Shown piece by piece: positions 9,401 through 17,900 of a stretch of DNA of 29,387 nt. Origin of the DNA: Botryllus schlosseri (Eukaryota; Chordata; Ascidiacea; Stolidobranchia; Styelidae); NCBI GenBank assembly GCA_000444245.1, contig ATSW01013786.1, positions 1 through 29,387 of the forward strand, written 5' to 3'. The notes below the pieces were generated by a model. That model did no database searches. It was not told where the DNA came from and saw nothing but the letters and a program-made list of their open reading frames with translations. Position 1 is the stretch's first letter, and each line of letters opens with the position of its first letter. The position numbers and the translations under genes were made by a program.

Positions 9401-11777
9401 CTTCGCGACTGCCACCGATGTCACGATCGTGTCTTTACTCTCATAAACGGTGTATCCGATCTTGGTTCGATTTCCCTGGTACAGGCCCACAATGTCCCAT
9501 ATATTATTGTCGCACAGTGGACGCCTGATAGGGAAAGTCTGCAATGACACGGATTCGAATAAGTAATTGTAAAACGGTACTACTATAACTATATAATACT
9601 GCTGTTTGGCATTCCCTGCAGTGAGTAAAGTCTAGTCAATTATCTAAAGACCAACCAACCATACTGATAAGAGAAGAGTTGTCGTTAAATACATTTCTCT
9701 CTAGGTAGAAAAGGGCACATTGCTCAATGCTCGTTGAGGAATTACATAGCCACGAGTTCACACTTCACATACCTTGATGAAACTGAGCCCCACATACACC
9801 ATGTGTAAATAGATATCATACATAAATAGAGTATACTGCACAGTATTGTTTCAAGGCGAGACTGCAATCCTAAATGGACCACCAGTAGTGTTCTACAATT
9901 TATAGAACATTGATAACAACAATTTTAATCCATTTCAGGTTAAAACTAGATAGCGCATGAAAAATGGAAAATGAACCTCCAAAATGTGTAATTATGATAT
10001 TTATCGTTCCAACACCTCCAGATCTTACTCTTACGCTTACTTGGTATACACATCTGAGGAGGTTTGTGTGTCAATTACAACCATTCACTGATAGACAGTT
10101 GACTAAATTTCCAAATTCAAGGCGTGTTTGAAGCTAACGAAGGGAACGTAAATAATCTTGGACCACGTGGCCAAATTTACATTGAAATTTACCAGCTACA
10201 TTTTTCCCCCACGCAGTTGTAAGTAGTGCACCCTCAATACCACTTGATAATTAGCCCTCAGTGTGGGCACGCTACATCAGGAGTGAGGAACTATAAAAAC
10301 GCATAAATTGGACAACATTTTGGGTGGGCCATATCATTTTTTACTCCATACACAAAAATTCCAGTTTACAAGTGGCTTTATATTCAACAGGTGGAAAACC
10401 TCCTAGTGAGAGCGCTGAAAAGTAATTTCATTCCTTGACAATTGCAAGATATATTTTGAAATCAGGCATATTGTTGTCTACGGCATTATCTTCCATTCAT
10501 AGAAATCATAACCAATCGCACTGACCACTGTAACCGCCCTATTACTTCAAAGAAATAGCACTTACGATTTTACTGCACGGTATGGCTCCTCCTCTCAACC
10601 ATCCAATGTGTGTCATACTGTGCCCGTTCAGGCAGCCTCTCACCATCTCGTAATACTCCGCATCCAGTTCATACATTGGAAACATGGCAAGAGTGCTTCC
10701 GCTGGCAGTGTCGCCCTCCGTCGCGAAAGACACGAAGAGTACATCAGGATTAGGAGATCCAACAGAAATATCGATTCCGAGCTCGTTTTGCAATAGGCTG
10801 CCGACTTTCGCAGTGGTCGAGGTTATCACTCGTGTCAATAACGACTCTCTTCCATTAACCCACGTACGGGAAGCAATCGGAATTTCCAGGTACGAATTGG
10901 TCGTCGATTTTTCGTCTGTGCCTCTCATGCAGACCTGCGAGACATACGACTTGACTCTATTTTTATTGACACGGTCGGCTATCTCCGGATATGAAATCAC
11001 AAAATATCCAGTTTTGTCACCGTCGAACGCGCTGACGAAATTGACTCGAAACTTTTCGTCTTTTGTCTTGGACGACAAGTCTTTTCTGGTTAAATGACTC
11101 GTGGTCTGTTTTGACGTCAGCTCTGAAGACAACATCGTCGGATCTTTGTTTCTTCGCGGCATTCTTCTGCTGGTAATCGTCGGAAACGACTCGTCATCAG
11201 AAATCACTTTGGTATCGTGTTCAGTCCTGGATGATCCGACATACAGCGATCTTTCTCGTCCTGCTCTACCTTCGAGAGCCATGAACGCGACTGTCGTCTG
11301 GTCATGTGACATGCTTGCCACAAAATCGTTGGCGCGAGGATCATCGGCAGGAGGAAATTCGTTCAAAACATGCGTGACATTACCGAGCTGCCTTAAATCA
11401 CAAATGCCTTGTTTGATGCTCCCGCACGCCACCAGTCGGTCGTTATCCGAGTCTATTATTAGCAGCTTATTGTAGTTATTTGTATTTTCCGTCACATAGT
11501 TACAAACGGAATGCGGGTAGCATTCCGGACTATCCAATTTCGGGCCTGTTTCAGCCGTTTTCTCCGGTATTAAATCCTGTCGAAGTTGATAGATCCTGTT
11601 CATGCCTCCGACGTACAGCCGGTCATTTCCGACGTCAAACTCCATGTGTTGGAAACTGCATAGCACGTCGCCGCATACTTCGGCGTAAAAATGCCTCTGC
11701 TCAATTGCACTAATTTGTTCCAGGCGATACGCCGAAAGAAGTAAAATTTGCCACCAGTATCGCAATGACGGGCACAT
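277..11777 (-). CDS. PLXN: Plexin, 5' half (11 coding exons; ectodomain up to the first part of an IPT domain)
   Basis: Plexins are single-pass cell-surface receptors for semaphorins; the ectodomain binds ligand and the cytoplasmic part is a Rap/Ras GAP. Exons, in transcript order: 11777-10566, 9538-9347, 8592-8312, 7989-7866, 5027-4874, 4814-4715, 4582-4465, 3755-3552, 3376-3283, 2886-2675, 434-277. Every junction has AG/GT sites and matching phase, giving 949 codons plus two bases. Order seen: weak signal peptide (about 1-24), Sema (about 35-515), PSI1 (about 535-590), IPT-like, PSI2 (about 683-725), IPT-like, PSI3 (about 828-892), IPT start (898-949). GSIKQGICDLRQLGNV, TGPKLDSPEC and CGWCTLLDRCAPATEC recall class B plexins more than class A, but class is an inference from memory. 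The start ATG at 11777 is bounded by an in-frame TAA at 11798-11796. The 3' half, with transmembrane and GAP regions, lies left of base 277. Confidence 0.93.
796..1308 (-). mobile_element. Possible decayed DNA transposon ending CAGAGATGGTCAG
   Basis: Read from 1308 leftward the sequence begins cagagatggtcagtaagaca, then cgaagtacttttacttgtta and actagtactcaaata. Such ends, with runs of agtactttt/taactagt words, are typical of hAT-like miniature elements in many animals. The left limit is a guess from continuing agtag-rich sequence. No matching inverted end or target duplication was found, so it may be a fragment. Confidence 0.3.
1781..1837. repeat. Perfect 12-bp inverted repeat, 33-base loop
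   Basis: ctcaaaactact at 1781-1792 is the exact reverse complement of agtagttttgag at 1826-1837. It lies in a plexin intron. It may be a remnant of a transposon end, given similar agtagtttt words at 940-960 and 1165-1180. Confidence 0.6.
1974..2503 (+). mobile_element. hAT-like miniature transposon, gactcgagtc family, copy 1
   Basis: 530 bases bounded by cagggttgtaa and ttacaaccctg. Flanks atataggg (1966-1973) and atagaggg (2504-2511) differ by one base, consistent with an 8-bp target duplication as made by hAT transposases. The ends carry repeated gactcgagtc palindromes and gactc/gagtc half-words; the centre has cggccaagaccgatatttc (here reversed). It has no coding capacity. It sits in a plexin intron. 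Confidence 0.85.
2675..2886 (-). CDS. Plexin exon 10: PSI3
   Basis: 212 bases, phase 1 in and phase 0 out, acceptor ctgaccgttcag and donor GTAAGATT. It encodes MYRCSHGKGDSCGTCLLRDR, then DLHCGWCEAEKKCTLCDEC, and ends VCTHPEILK. The Y-x-C...SCGxC-x7-CGWC-x5-C pattern is the third plexin PSI. The trailing C-x-x-P-x-I opens the first canonical IPT. The exon is GC-rich compared with its introns. Confidence 0.94.
2887..3282 (-). other. Plexin intron (396 bases)
   Basis: Intron between exon 9 and exon 10 of the plexin. It contains the hairpin at 3181-3218 and scattered ctccaac/gactcc words; otherwise nothing recognised. Confidence 0.8.
3181..3218. repeat. Hairpin with 13-bp arms, 12-base loop
   Basis: gttggagttggag (3181-3193) pairs with ctccgactccaac (3206-3218) at 12 of 13 positions. 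It starts 64 bases downstream of the exon 9 donor in transcript orientation. Related gactcc/ctccaac words occur at 2960-2970 and 3125-3135, so it may be a relic of a simple inverted repeat element. Confidence 0.6.
3283..3376 (-). CDS. Plexin exon 9: end of second IPT-like region
   Basis: 94 bases, phase 0 in and phase 1 out, acceptor gtgttgccag and donor GTGAGTAC. It encodes GFLPADKYEADARIDLYWGD and then NYLIDNPESLK. The last part matches the plexin pattern W-x-[GD]-N-[FY]-[VL]-I-D-N-P, which precedes PSI3. The acceptor's pyrimidine tract is weak, so its exact base is slightly less certain. Confidence 0.88.
3552..3755 (-). CDS. Plexin exon 8: second IPT-like region
   Basis: 204 bases, 68 codons, phase 0 at both ends, acceptor tttcctcgcag and donor GTAAGAG. 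It encodes ECPRLSEVVDPLYIHERKPQ, then NVRLRVDNLGPIITSRPKFQ, a CVFAIDG strand, and a closing VLCGPIT. In plexins CP-x-[IL] opens the IPT-like segment after PSI2. Confidence 0.9.
3756..4464 (-). other. Plexin intron (709 bases), nothing recognised
   Basis: Intron between PSI2 exon 7 and exon 8. AT-rich unique-looking sequence; no gene, repeat or structure noticed on either strand. Confidence 0.75.
4465..4582 (-). CDS. Plexin exon 7: PSI2
   Basis: 118 bases, phase 2 in and phase 0 out, acceptor ccattttag and donor GTATGT. It encodes CLQCLGSASYECHWCVGDNS followed by CVRNGVLCKSYPGNLHNSE. The order C-x2-C-x8-C-x2-C-x5-C-x6-C fits the second, shorter PSI of a plexin, with HWC replacing GWC. Confidence 0.92.
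4715..4814 (-). CDS. Plexin exon 6: end of first IPT-like region
   Basis: 100 bases, phase 1 in and phase 2 out, acceptor gatattcag and donor GTGAGTAG. It encodes IRLPLTLVYAAMGSNIEIAA and then TEIVYYDCNYLSS. The closing F/Y-Y-D/N-C motif is the standard lead into a plexin PSI domain (compare FYNCS before PSI2 in vertebrate plexins). Confidence 0.88.
4874..5027 (-). CDS. Plexin exon 5: first IPT-like region after PSI1
   Basis: 154 bases, phase 0 in and phase 1 out, acceptor tattccttcag and donor GTACGAG. It encodes IKVDIANIPNAIGGSYWCDF and later DTYVSCNSPLPSKVPNL. In plexins the segment between PSI1 and PSI2 is a degenerate IPT-like fold with a conserved Cys pair (here C in SYWCDF and C in YVSCNSP). 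The intron that follows is only 59 bases (4873-4815). Confidence 0.9.
5028..7865 (-). other. Plexin intron (2,838 bases), nothing recognised
   Basis: The longest intron of the visible plexin, between exon 4 and exon 5. No open frame on either strand here has a recognisable motif or sensible splice partners. No transposon end was seen. A distal regulatory element could be present but has no visible mark. Confidence 0.75.
7866..7989 (-). CDS. Plexin exon 4: rest of PSI1 and linker (short exon found by phase)
   Basis: 124 bases. Without it the phase 2 end of exon 3 cannot join the phase 0 start of exon 5. It follows acceptor gatttcag and ends at donor GTAAGTG. One base completes an Arg codon, then come CAPATECEKGPNYYATS and DSSSCPRLTGTNPAALH. 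The Cys pattern after CGWC (R-C-x5-E-C, then S-C-P) matches the second half of a plexin PSI domain. No long open frame marks it, so automated ORF calls would miss it. Confidence 0.88.
8312..8592 (-). CDS. Plexin exon 3: end of Sema and first part of PSI1
   Basis: 281 bases, starting in phase 0 after acceptor ttttacaccag and ending in phase 2 at GTAACG. It encodes the last Sema strands (NNEFTRLFVMSERKLSSLPL) and then the first PSI, HDCQKFTTCADCLNAGDPF followed by CGWCTLLDR. The C-x5-C-x2-C-x8-CGWC spacing is the usual PSI pattern. The domain is finished by the next exon. Confidence 0.92.
8593..9346 (-). other. Plexin intron (754 bases), nothing recognised
   Basis: Intron between exons 2 and 3. 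It holds a short acacacacacac run near 8760-8774, two taccggtaat words and a taggccta palindrome at 9014-9021. Nothing else noticed. Confidence 0.75.
9347..9538 (-). CDS. Plexin exon 2: Sema domain, late blades
   Basis: 64 codons, phase 0 at both ends. The acceptor reads cattgcag and the donor CTCAAG/GTTTGT. It encodes RRPLCDNNIWDIVGLYQG and then TVAFMGTDDGQLLK. This matches the plexin Sema pattern in which a late blade carries T-[VI]-A-F-[LM]-G-T-x-x-G-x-L-x-K. Confidence 0.9.
9539..10565 (-). other. Plexin intron (1,027 bases), nothing recognised
   Basis: Intron between the first Sema exon and exon 2. AT-rich, no repeat or open frame of note. Confidence 0.75.
10566..11777 (-). CDS. Plexin exon 1: signal peptide and most of the Sema domain
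   Basis: Encodes 404 codons, ending in phase 0 at a GTAAGT donor (10565-10560). Residues 1-24 (MCPSLRYWWQILLLSAY then RLEQISA) look like a modest signal peptide. The Sema propeller begins near residue 35. Family landmarks are NDRLYVGGMNRIYQL (51-65), the Cys pair around SPECYPHSVC (83-92), NKLLIIDSDNDRLVACGS (103-120) and SYVSQVC. Residues about 206-242, between FPTITSRRM and FRVNFVSAF, form a basic Ser/Thr-rich stretch that most plexins lack at this point. The Met is the first after an in-frame stop 21 bases upstream, so no longer N-terminus is possible without another coding exon. Confidence 0.93.
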
Positions 11778-14071
11778 GGCACTCGTTTGGTCACGTTACA
11801 CCGCTGATAAGACGGCACTATGCAGACAGCATGCTGATTTCGTAAATTATAAAAGCGTTCAAAAGGCAACCATTTCTGAATTATTAAAATACATTCTAAG
11901 GTTAGTAAATCTTGTCAGGGTTGTCTTATAAATAATACTTGCAATAAAACTGCTACTAATTGTATAACTAGAACATGCTGTAATATCGTTAGCCAACTCT
12001 TGGCAAGTGCATTAGCATTGCCATTGCCAGTATGGAATCAGTGCCTCGTGCACACCGAAGATTCTACTTGCTGCACACACGGCGTGATACTGGGAACCGT
12101 CTTGGCACACAATAAATATATTGCGTTAAACATACTGGGATTTTAACCTGAGCATTGTTATACACATTGACATTGCACACAAACACACATGATACAAGGA
12201 ATTAAGAATAATGCCATATTCATGACAAAATGCCACAGAGCAGGAGTCCTTCCAATAATATCTAGAGCTAGTCAAGGACTATTAACATGACCTGGTTTTG
12301 TATTTCAACCAAAACCAATTGATAGGCCAATACTGGTATTTGCATTGTATAGTTAATTTTGATGGACGCCCGGCGGCAAAATTACAAGATTTTAACTTGA
12401 AAATACATTACTTTGATTGGGAAGTTGGGATTTACAGTAACTTCGCCGTAAGTAGGATTGCAGTCTCAGCCTTGAACAAATTTGATAACTGTAGTAAGGT
12501 AGCAATCTACATACCGTATGGCGTATTGTAGTGTCCATGCTATAATCTTCAACACTCCGTGTTGTAAACAACTTAAAACCGTAGTTCGGGAAATAGCACA
12601 CTCATTTATTTACCGCTATAGCCAACCTCACAGATTTGTCGGTTTCCACTTATTCCAAAGCTATTCGGTTCATGTAGACGTTAATGTATATACTGCAGTC
12701 GCATCTCGCAGTGCAATCGGTACACCAGGTTATTTACGTTTTTAATAACGATCTTCGTCGTTTCAACGCTTTTTTATCTTGCCGGAAGAAATATTGCGAT
12801 AGTTAAACGTAATAATACAATTTCTTCATTATCGGAACACTTCAATAACAGATACTTCCCTCCCTGGTTTTAGCGCACGCAGCCTAACTACTCCATCTAT
12901 GAAGTCATGGCCCCAGCAGGCACTAAATTACATATGGCCTGCTACATTCCTTCGTAAATAACACTGCGAACTCTAGCGACCAAACATTAAAAAAAAAAAC
13001 TTACCAGTGGCCACCGATCCACGGACCACATTCACGGACTTTATATCTAAATCTCAAATCGTTGGTCGATTATTTTCTGGAAGTTAGCTACTTATCCGCT
13101 TCGGATCATGAATATCCAAAGATGAACATACAGATTTATACTTATACATGCTTGGGTTGCCATACTTTCGGATTTTGTTGCTAAAATAGGCGTCCTGGAT
13201 GTATGATTATATGGTCAGGAAACTCTCTTTCGTACTCTGAGATTGTATAATTTTTCCGACACTTTTACTGGTCGCGAACATTTACTTCCCATAGTAACTG
13301 CCAGCTCTATTTTTTGGAACTTGCTTATTACATCAGTGGTCACTGGTCAAGTAGCATTCAGTCCGTGATATGTATTTGTATATCATTGCATGGCATCTCA
13401 GAAATCGCTGCTGCTACTCTACAAGAACTCATGAAGGTAGTACGGTGTATTATTGATTGAAGTCGCCATGTCGTTTCGACTCCTCTACGTTTTCATTGTA
13501 TCATATTCTTGTGGTGTTTGATCTGATGAAATGCGTAGTATAATCTGAAATAAACAAGGATGCCGGATGATAAATTTCCAAGCACAATGCATTGTGTGGA
13601 ACTAGATTACAAGCACGTTCCTTCCATCTTTCAGAACCTATTGCGAGATGGCTTCCGAGTCCGACTGATGGCTCTGAGCCAATGATATATATGTGACGAT
13701 GTGTATAATATCACTGCTCTGAGCTGACTATAGATTATTATAACCTCCGTAATCTAAGCTCTGAATCTCATTGTAACTCGGATTAAGATGAAGATATTGT
13801 ATGACGTCACAATGTAGCTGATAAATATGATATCTTGAAGAAAATTCTCGAACGGGGTTTTCACTAACGATGAGTTTGAATATGACACAAAACGGAAATC
13901 TCGTGTGGAGCGGATTCGCGGGTAAAGGCTTGAAAAGATACGCACGCTATGCTGCTAATTTCATACTATCCTGAAATTAGTCACATATGATATTAACAAC
14001 AAAAGTGTGCAGGACAGCTTGCATATCTAGGATAGTCCAGCGACCTTGAAACGGATAACACGTCAAAGAAT
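11778..14071. promoter_or_regulatory. Divergent intergenic region (2.29 kb) between the plexin and the Ser/Lys-rich gene
   Basis: The two start codons face away from each other, so both promoters and 5' untranslated exons should lie here or, for spliced leaders, further out. No clear TATA box or CpG-rich block was seen. On the minus strand, CACTG/GTAAGT at 13005/13004 looks like a splice donor, and several AG acceptors (for example cttatcag before 11808) lie just upstream of the plexin ATG. A non-coding first exon is therefore possible but unproven. Confidence 0.4.
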
Positions 14072-14940
14072 ATGAAAGAATCGCAAATCTCTGGTGAATA
14101 TGATTATTTCGTGGAAGAAACCAGTTCCGATCGGACAACCGAAGATACAGCGTCTTCATCTGTGAGTGATAAAAGCACTTGCACGGACACTAGCAGTGTT
14201 TGTGAAGGGGCGTCTTTAGTTAACTCACACGACAGCCCATCTGATAGCGATGATCATGTTTCTCGGGAGGCTGACACTGCAAATGGTCATGCCCAGTCAA
14301 CAACCTCGCAGTCACGGGCAAGTTTAGCCTCGAAGTCAAAAGCTAGCAGACATTCAAAAGAAGTTAGGAGGCAAATTGGAATTAAAGATAGATTAATGCA
14401 AAGAACATTCGATCGAGTTTCAACAAATCGCGAAGGATTGCATCGCGGCTCGGAAGAAAAGTGTGTAGAACCTAGAAAACAGTTTGCAGCTAGGTCCAAA
14501 CGCATACTCAAAGATTTCGGCTTGGACAAGAAACGAGAGTTTCGCGATCGCATCAACCTCTCGTTAGCTGCATCTGGCAGAGCTTCGAAATCTTCGCGTG
14601 AGCGCGTACGAACGTCAGGCGGTCCTCGTGCGCCAGCAAACGTCAAGTTTTCTCAGGTGAACGATTCTGCGGGGAAGATAAAGGCGGCGAAGTCAGACGT
14701 ACAAATGCCGAAAGTTGTTCGTAAAACGAATTCTCGTTCGAGATACCCGCCAATTTCGGAACAAAAAGGGAAAATCGATAAACCCGGGAATGATTTGCGG
14801 CCGACGACTGATAAGAACACAACTAATAACGCGAAAGGAAAGCCGAGAAACGATCAATTCCGTCGAAGGAGGCTATCTGGGAGTACACCCGCCCAAGAGA
14901 ACAACCAATCACATCGCAGGCGATCAGCGACGAGCCCAGG
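14072..14940 (+). CDS. Exon 1 of the plus-strand gene (or a separate short gene)
   Basis: 289 codons plus two bases from ATG 14072, with an in-frame TAG at 14033-14035 upstream. It ends at a strong GTGAGT donor (14941). If unspliced, the frame stops at once (TGA 14942-14944). The protein starts MKESQISGEYDYFVEE, then an acidic Ser/Thr-rich part (about 15-75), then a basic part with RIKDR/RSKR-like clusters (for example RSKRILKDFGLDKKREFRDR) and an Arg-rich end. It looks mostly disordered. Same-strand composition matches exon 5 (Ser/Lys/Arg-rich), which supports one gene, but the phase 2 end does not fit the acceptor at 18602. Confidence 0.6.
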
Positions 14941-17900
14941 GTGAGTTGCGATTGATTTTTGGCCCATTCCGTTGAGTCACAAACTCGCAACGCTACTGAA
15001 AATCTAAAATAGTATGATTAATTTACAATTTCTTCTATATAGTATACCAGCAATGCTTTTTGACAAGCTTGAAAGTGGGCCGTCTGGTGTGCTGACGTGG
15101 AACTTAATTTGTGAATGATTTAGTAAATTCACAGGGTTGTAGTGACTCGAGTCACGATTTTCTGATGAATCGACTTGACTCTAGTCAATTTTTGAAAATA
15201 CGGAAATGACTAGACTCGAGTCAATCTGCGTATTGACTCGACTTGGACTCGATTCAGTGCGCATGACTCGAACTAACTCATATGACTCGAGACTCAGACG
15301 GCCAAGACCGATATTTCATTGTAATTTCAAAGAATAGGCCTAGTAAAGTTAGGGTTACCATACGTCCTCTTTTAAGAGGATTTGTCCTCTTTTTTGACTT
15401 TTTTGAAAGTGTCCTCGGAGGACGCCCTTTTGTCCTCTTTTTTGAGATTTTGTCCTCTTTTTTGAAAATCTACGTCAGATTTAGAGCAAATTGCGAGTGA
15501 TATGACGTAAATTAGCACAGAACTGACGCTCCGGCGGGTATTTCGGAGTGAAACGGTTATTTTAGCTCTGGGCGGAAAGATGACCTTCCTTTTTTTTTAG
15601 TCAACCGATCACAAAGTGGGAAAAATTCACCGGTTTTTGAGAATTCTTCTCCGGTTTTGCAAGTCTTAAATTTCTGAAAAAGTGTCCTCTTTTTAGATTT
15701 CCAAAATATGGTAATCCTAAGTAAAGTAAACGCACTGTTGGGATCTCGTCTATTGGTACTGGTACTTGAAAATGCGACCAGAAACTGCTAAAGGTGATGG
15801 AACTTGGTATTTTATAAATGCGAACCATTCGATATCAAGAAACAGAGTTATGAAAAGTGGGTTTAACAAGACTTTTACGGGAAACCGAGCACTGAGCAGT
15901 CAGCACAATGACTTGGACTCGGACTCGAGTCATCATACCATGACTCGGACTCGACTCGCTGCTCGCTGACTTGGACTCGGACTTGACTCGGTGGTGAATT
16001 GAAATTGACTCTCCACTTGACACGAGTCAAAACTATAAAAGTGAAATTGTCTTTTGACTTGGTTACAACCCTGTAAATTCGTATGGGTCAGTGGTCGGGA
16101 ACCTATGACTCGCGAGCCATATATGGCTCTTTTGGGTATAAGATATGGCTATTTGCTAAATATTTATTTTTGTACTAAATTGATCAATATTGCAGCAACT
16201 TGTGGGCAAATTTTCATCACGGCCAGAATAATTATTCTCGTGGTAGTATAAACATATCTTTGAAACTTGAAGACAATGCCGTCTTCAGGTCTTGGGGCCC
16301 AGACCACCTCTTTTTAAAATCCACAAATTTAAGTTACTGTCGCGCCGTCGACCAGTATCACTCGTGAATTCTATATACCGGACTTGCGATACGTTGATTA
16401 AAATCAAAGAGCATAGCAGACATAGCGACGCCCATATCCAACGTTCTTTTCAAATACACATTGCCTTACTGATCTACGGCTCGAAATGTAGGCCTACTCA
16501 GCACCGCAACTGCCGCACCCCGAACCCCCCAATTGGGGGGCCCAAAATTATTTCGTGAATTAGCATAAATCATAGAGTATTTTTCAAAATTTGTGCAATC
16601 TTCCAACATTTTTTCGCGCTGCGCGCGAATTCAAGTATCCATTTATCTTTATTATTGGGTATTGGGCCATTACCGCGCCACGACCCACCAAGACATACAA
16701 TCAAGTTTTAGGCCATATAACATGCGACTCCAAGAAGTGTGCTAGAACGATCGGCAGCGAGAAAGCCTTGGCCGAAAGGGTCTATGCCCTTATGCTGACC
16801 AAAGACTTCGTTATATATACAAAATACATATAGGTTTAATTGTCCATAGGCGCCTTAATGACTGGCGCCGAATGCTCCTGTCTTTGCAATCCGAACCTCA
16901 CAAGACAAATACCATCCCGCTGGGAAAAATTTTATGCCAGTGAAGAAATACCAATTTGAAATCGTCTGCGTCTCTTAGTTTAGAAGCGTACGTTTAGGCG
17001 ATTCTATATTTTTGATATAGCATACTGATGGAAGTCACGAAATAACATCATGTAACGAAGTCATATCAACGGGTCCGCCCGCCCGAAGATGTTTAATTAT
17101 TATTTACGGGCCCTCCCGTTTTCAAGACACTTCACTCAGCTCTACCGGTAAATCTAATTACGTGAGAAGAGAGGACAATAAATTGATAGCATAATATATG
17201 CAATAGCCGATCTGATTGACCGATTTTATCATAAATTATCGATAATTTTCACGCTTCACGCTGGCTCACATTACAGTACAGATGATTTCGTGACAAACGC
17301 GAACAACGTGATGGAGGGGTCGTTTCATCACCATATGGGAGCCCAAGACCCACCTTTTTGGGGGCCTGACGAGGTGCTGTTTCGTTCCTGCCAACGGGTA
17401 TACGCCCGAAGATGTTTAATTATTATTGAGTGGTCCCACCTTTTCAAACACACCTCACTCAGCTCAATCGGCAAATCTGATAACGTGAGCAGAGAGAAGA
17501 TAAAGATTGATAACAATATATATGCAATTCCCGATCATACTGACCGATTCAGTGATGAATTCTAGCAATTTCTCGCGTTTCGCACGCTTAGGCGACAAAA
17601 GCTGATTCACTAAACGAACTCCCCACGCATATGATAAATAGCGGTAAACAGGGTATCGCCCGAGGGGGGTCTGGTGAGCGAAGCCCCCCAGAAGTTCGGT
17701 TTATAACCCCATGGGGGGCCCACGACCAAAGTTTTGGGGGGGGCCTGACGAAGTGCTGTTACGGCCCTGGGCCTACTGCTGTGGACGTGACATTCACAAT
17801 TACAAACTCGAATAACAAACAACGCTATAGCTATCCACGTTTTTGATGGGTAAGTAGCTCTGTATAGTCCCGGCGATAAAATGTATGCGTGTAGCGCAAC

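Noticed and set aside
10684-11475. Plus-strand open frames opposite the first plexin exon
   Set aside because: Shadows of the Sema coding exon, which is securely identified on the minus strand.
15350-15719. Dense tcctctttt words considered as a pyrimidine-rich splicing or satellite tract
   Set aside because: Fully explained as the interior of an inserted miniature transposon with clear ends and target duplication.
16591-16833. Plus-strand frame with CDSKKCARTIGSEKALAERV, considered as a hidden exon between exons 1 and 2
   Set aside because: It lies in repeat-rich sequence, lacks a convincing acceptor/donor pair in the needed phases and matches nothing known. It remains possible but is not supported.
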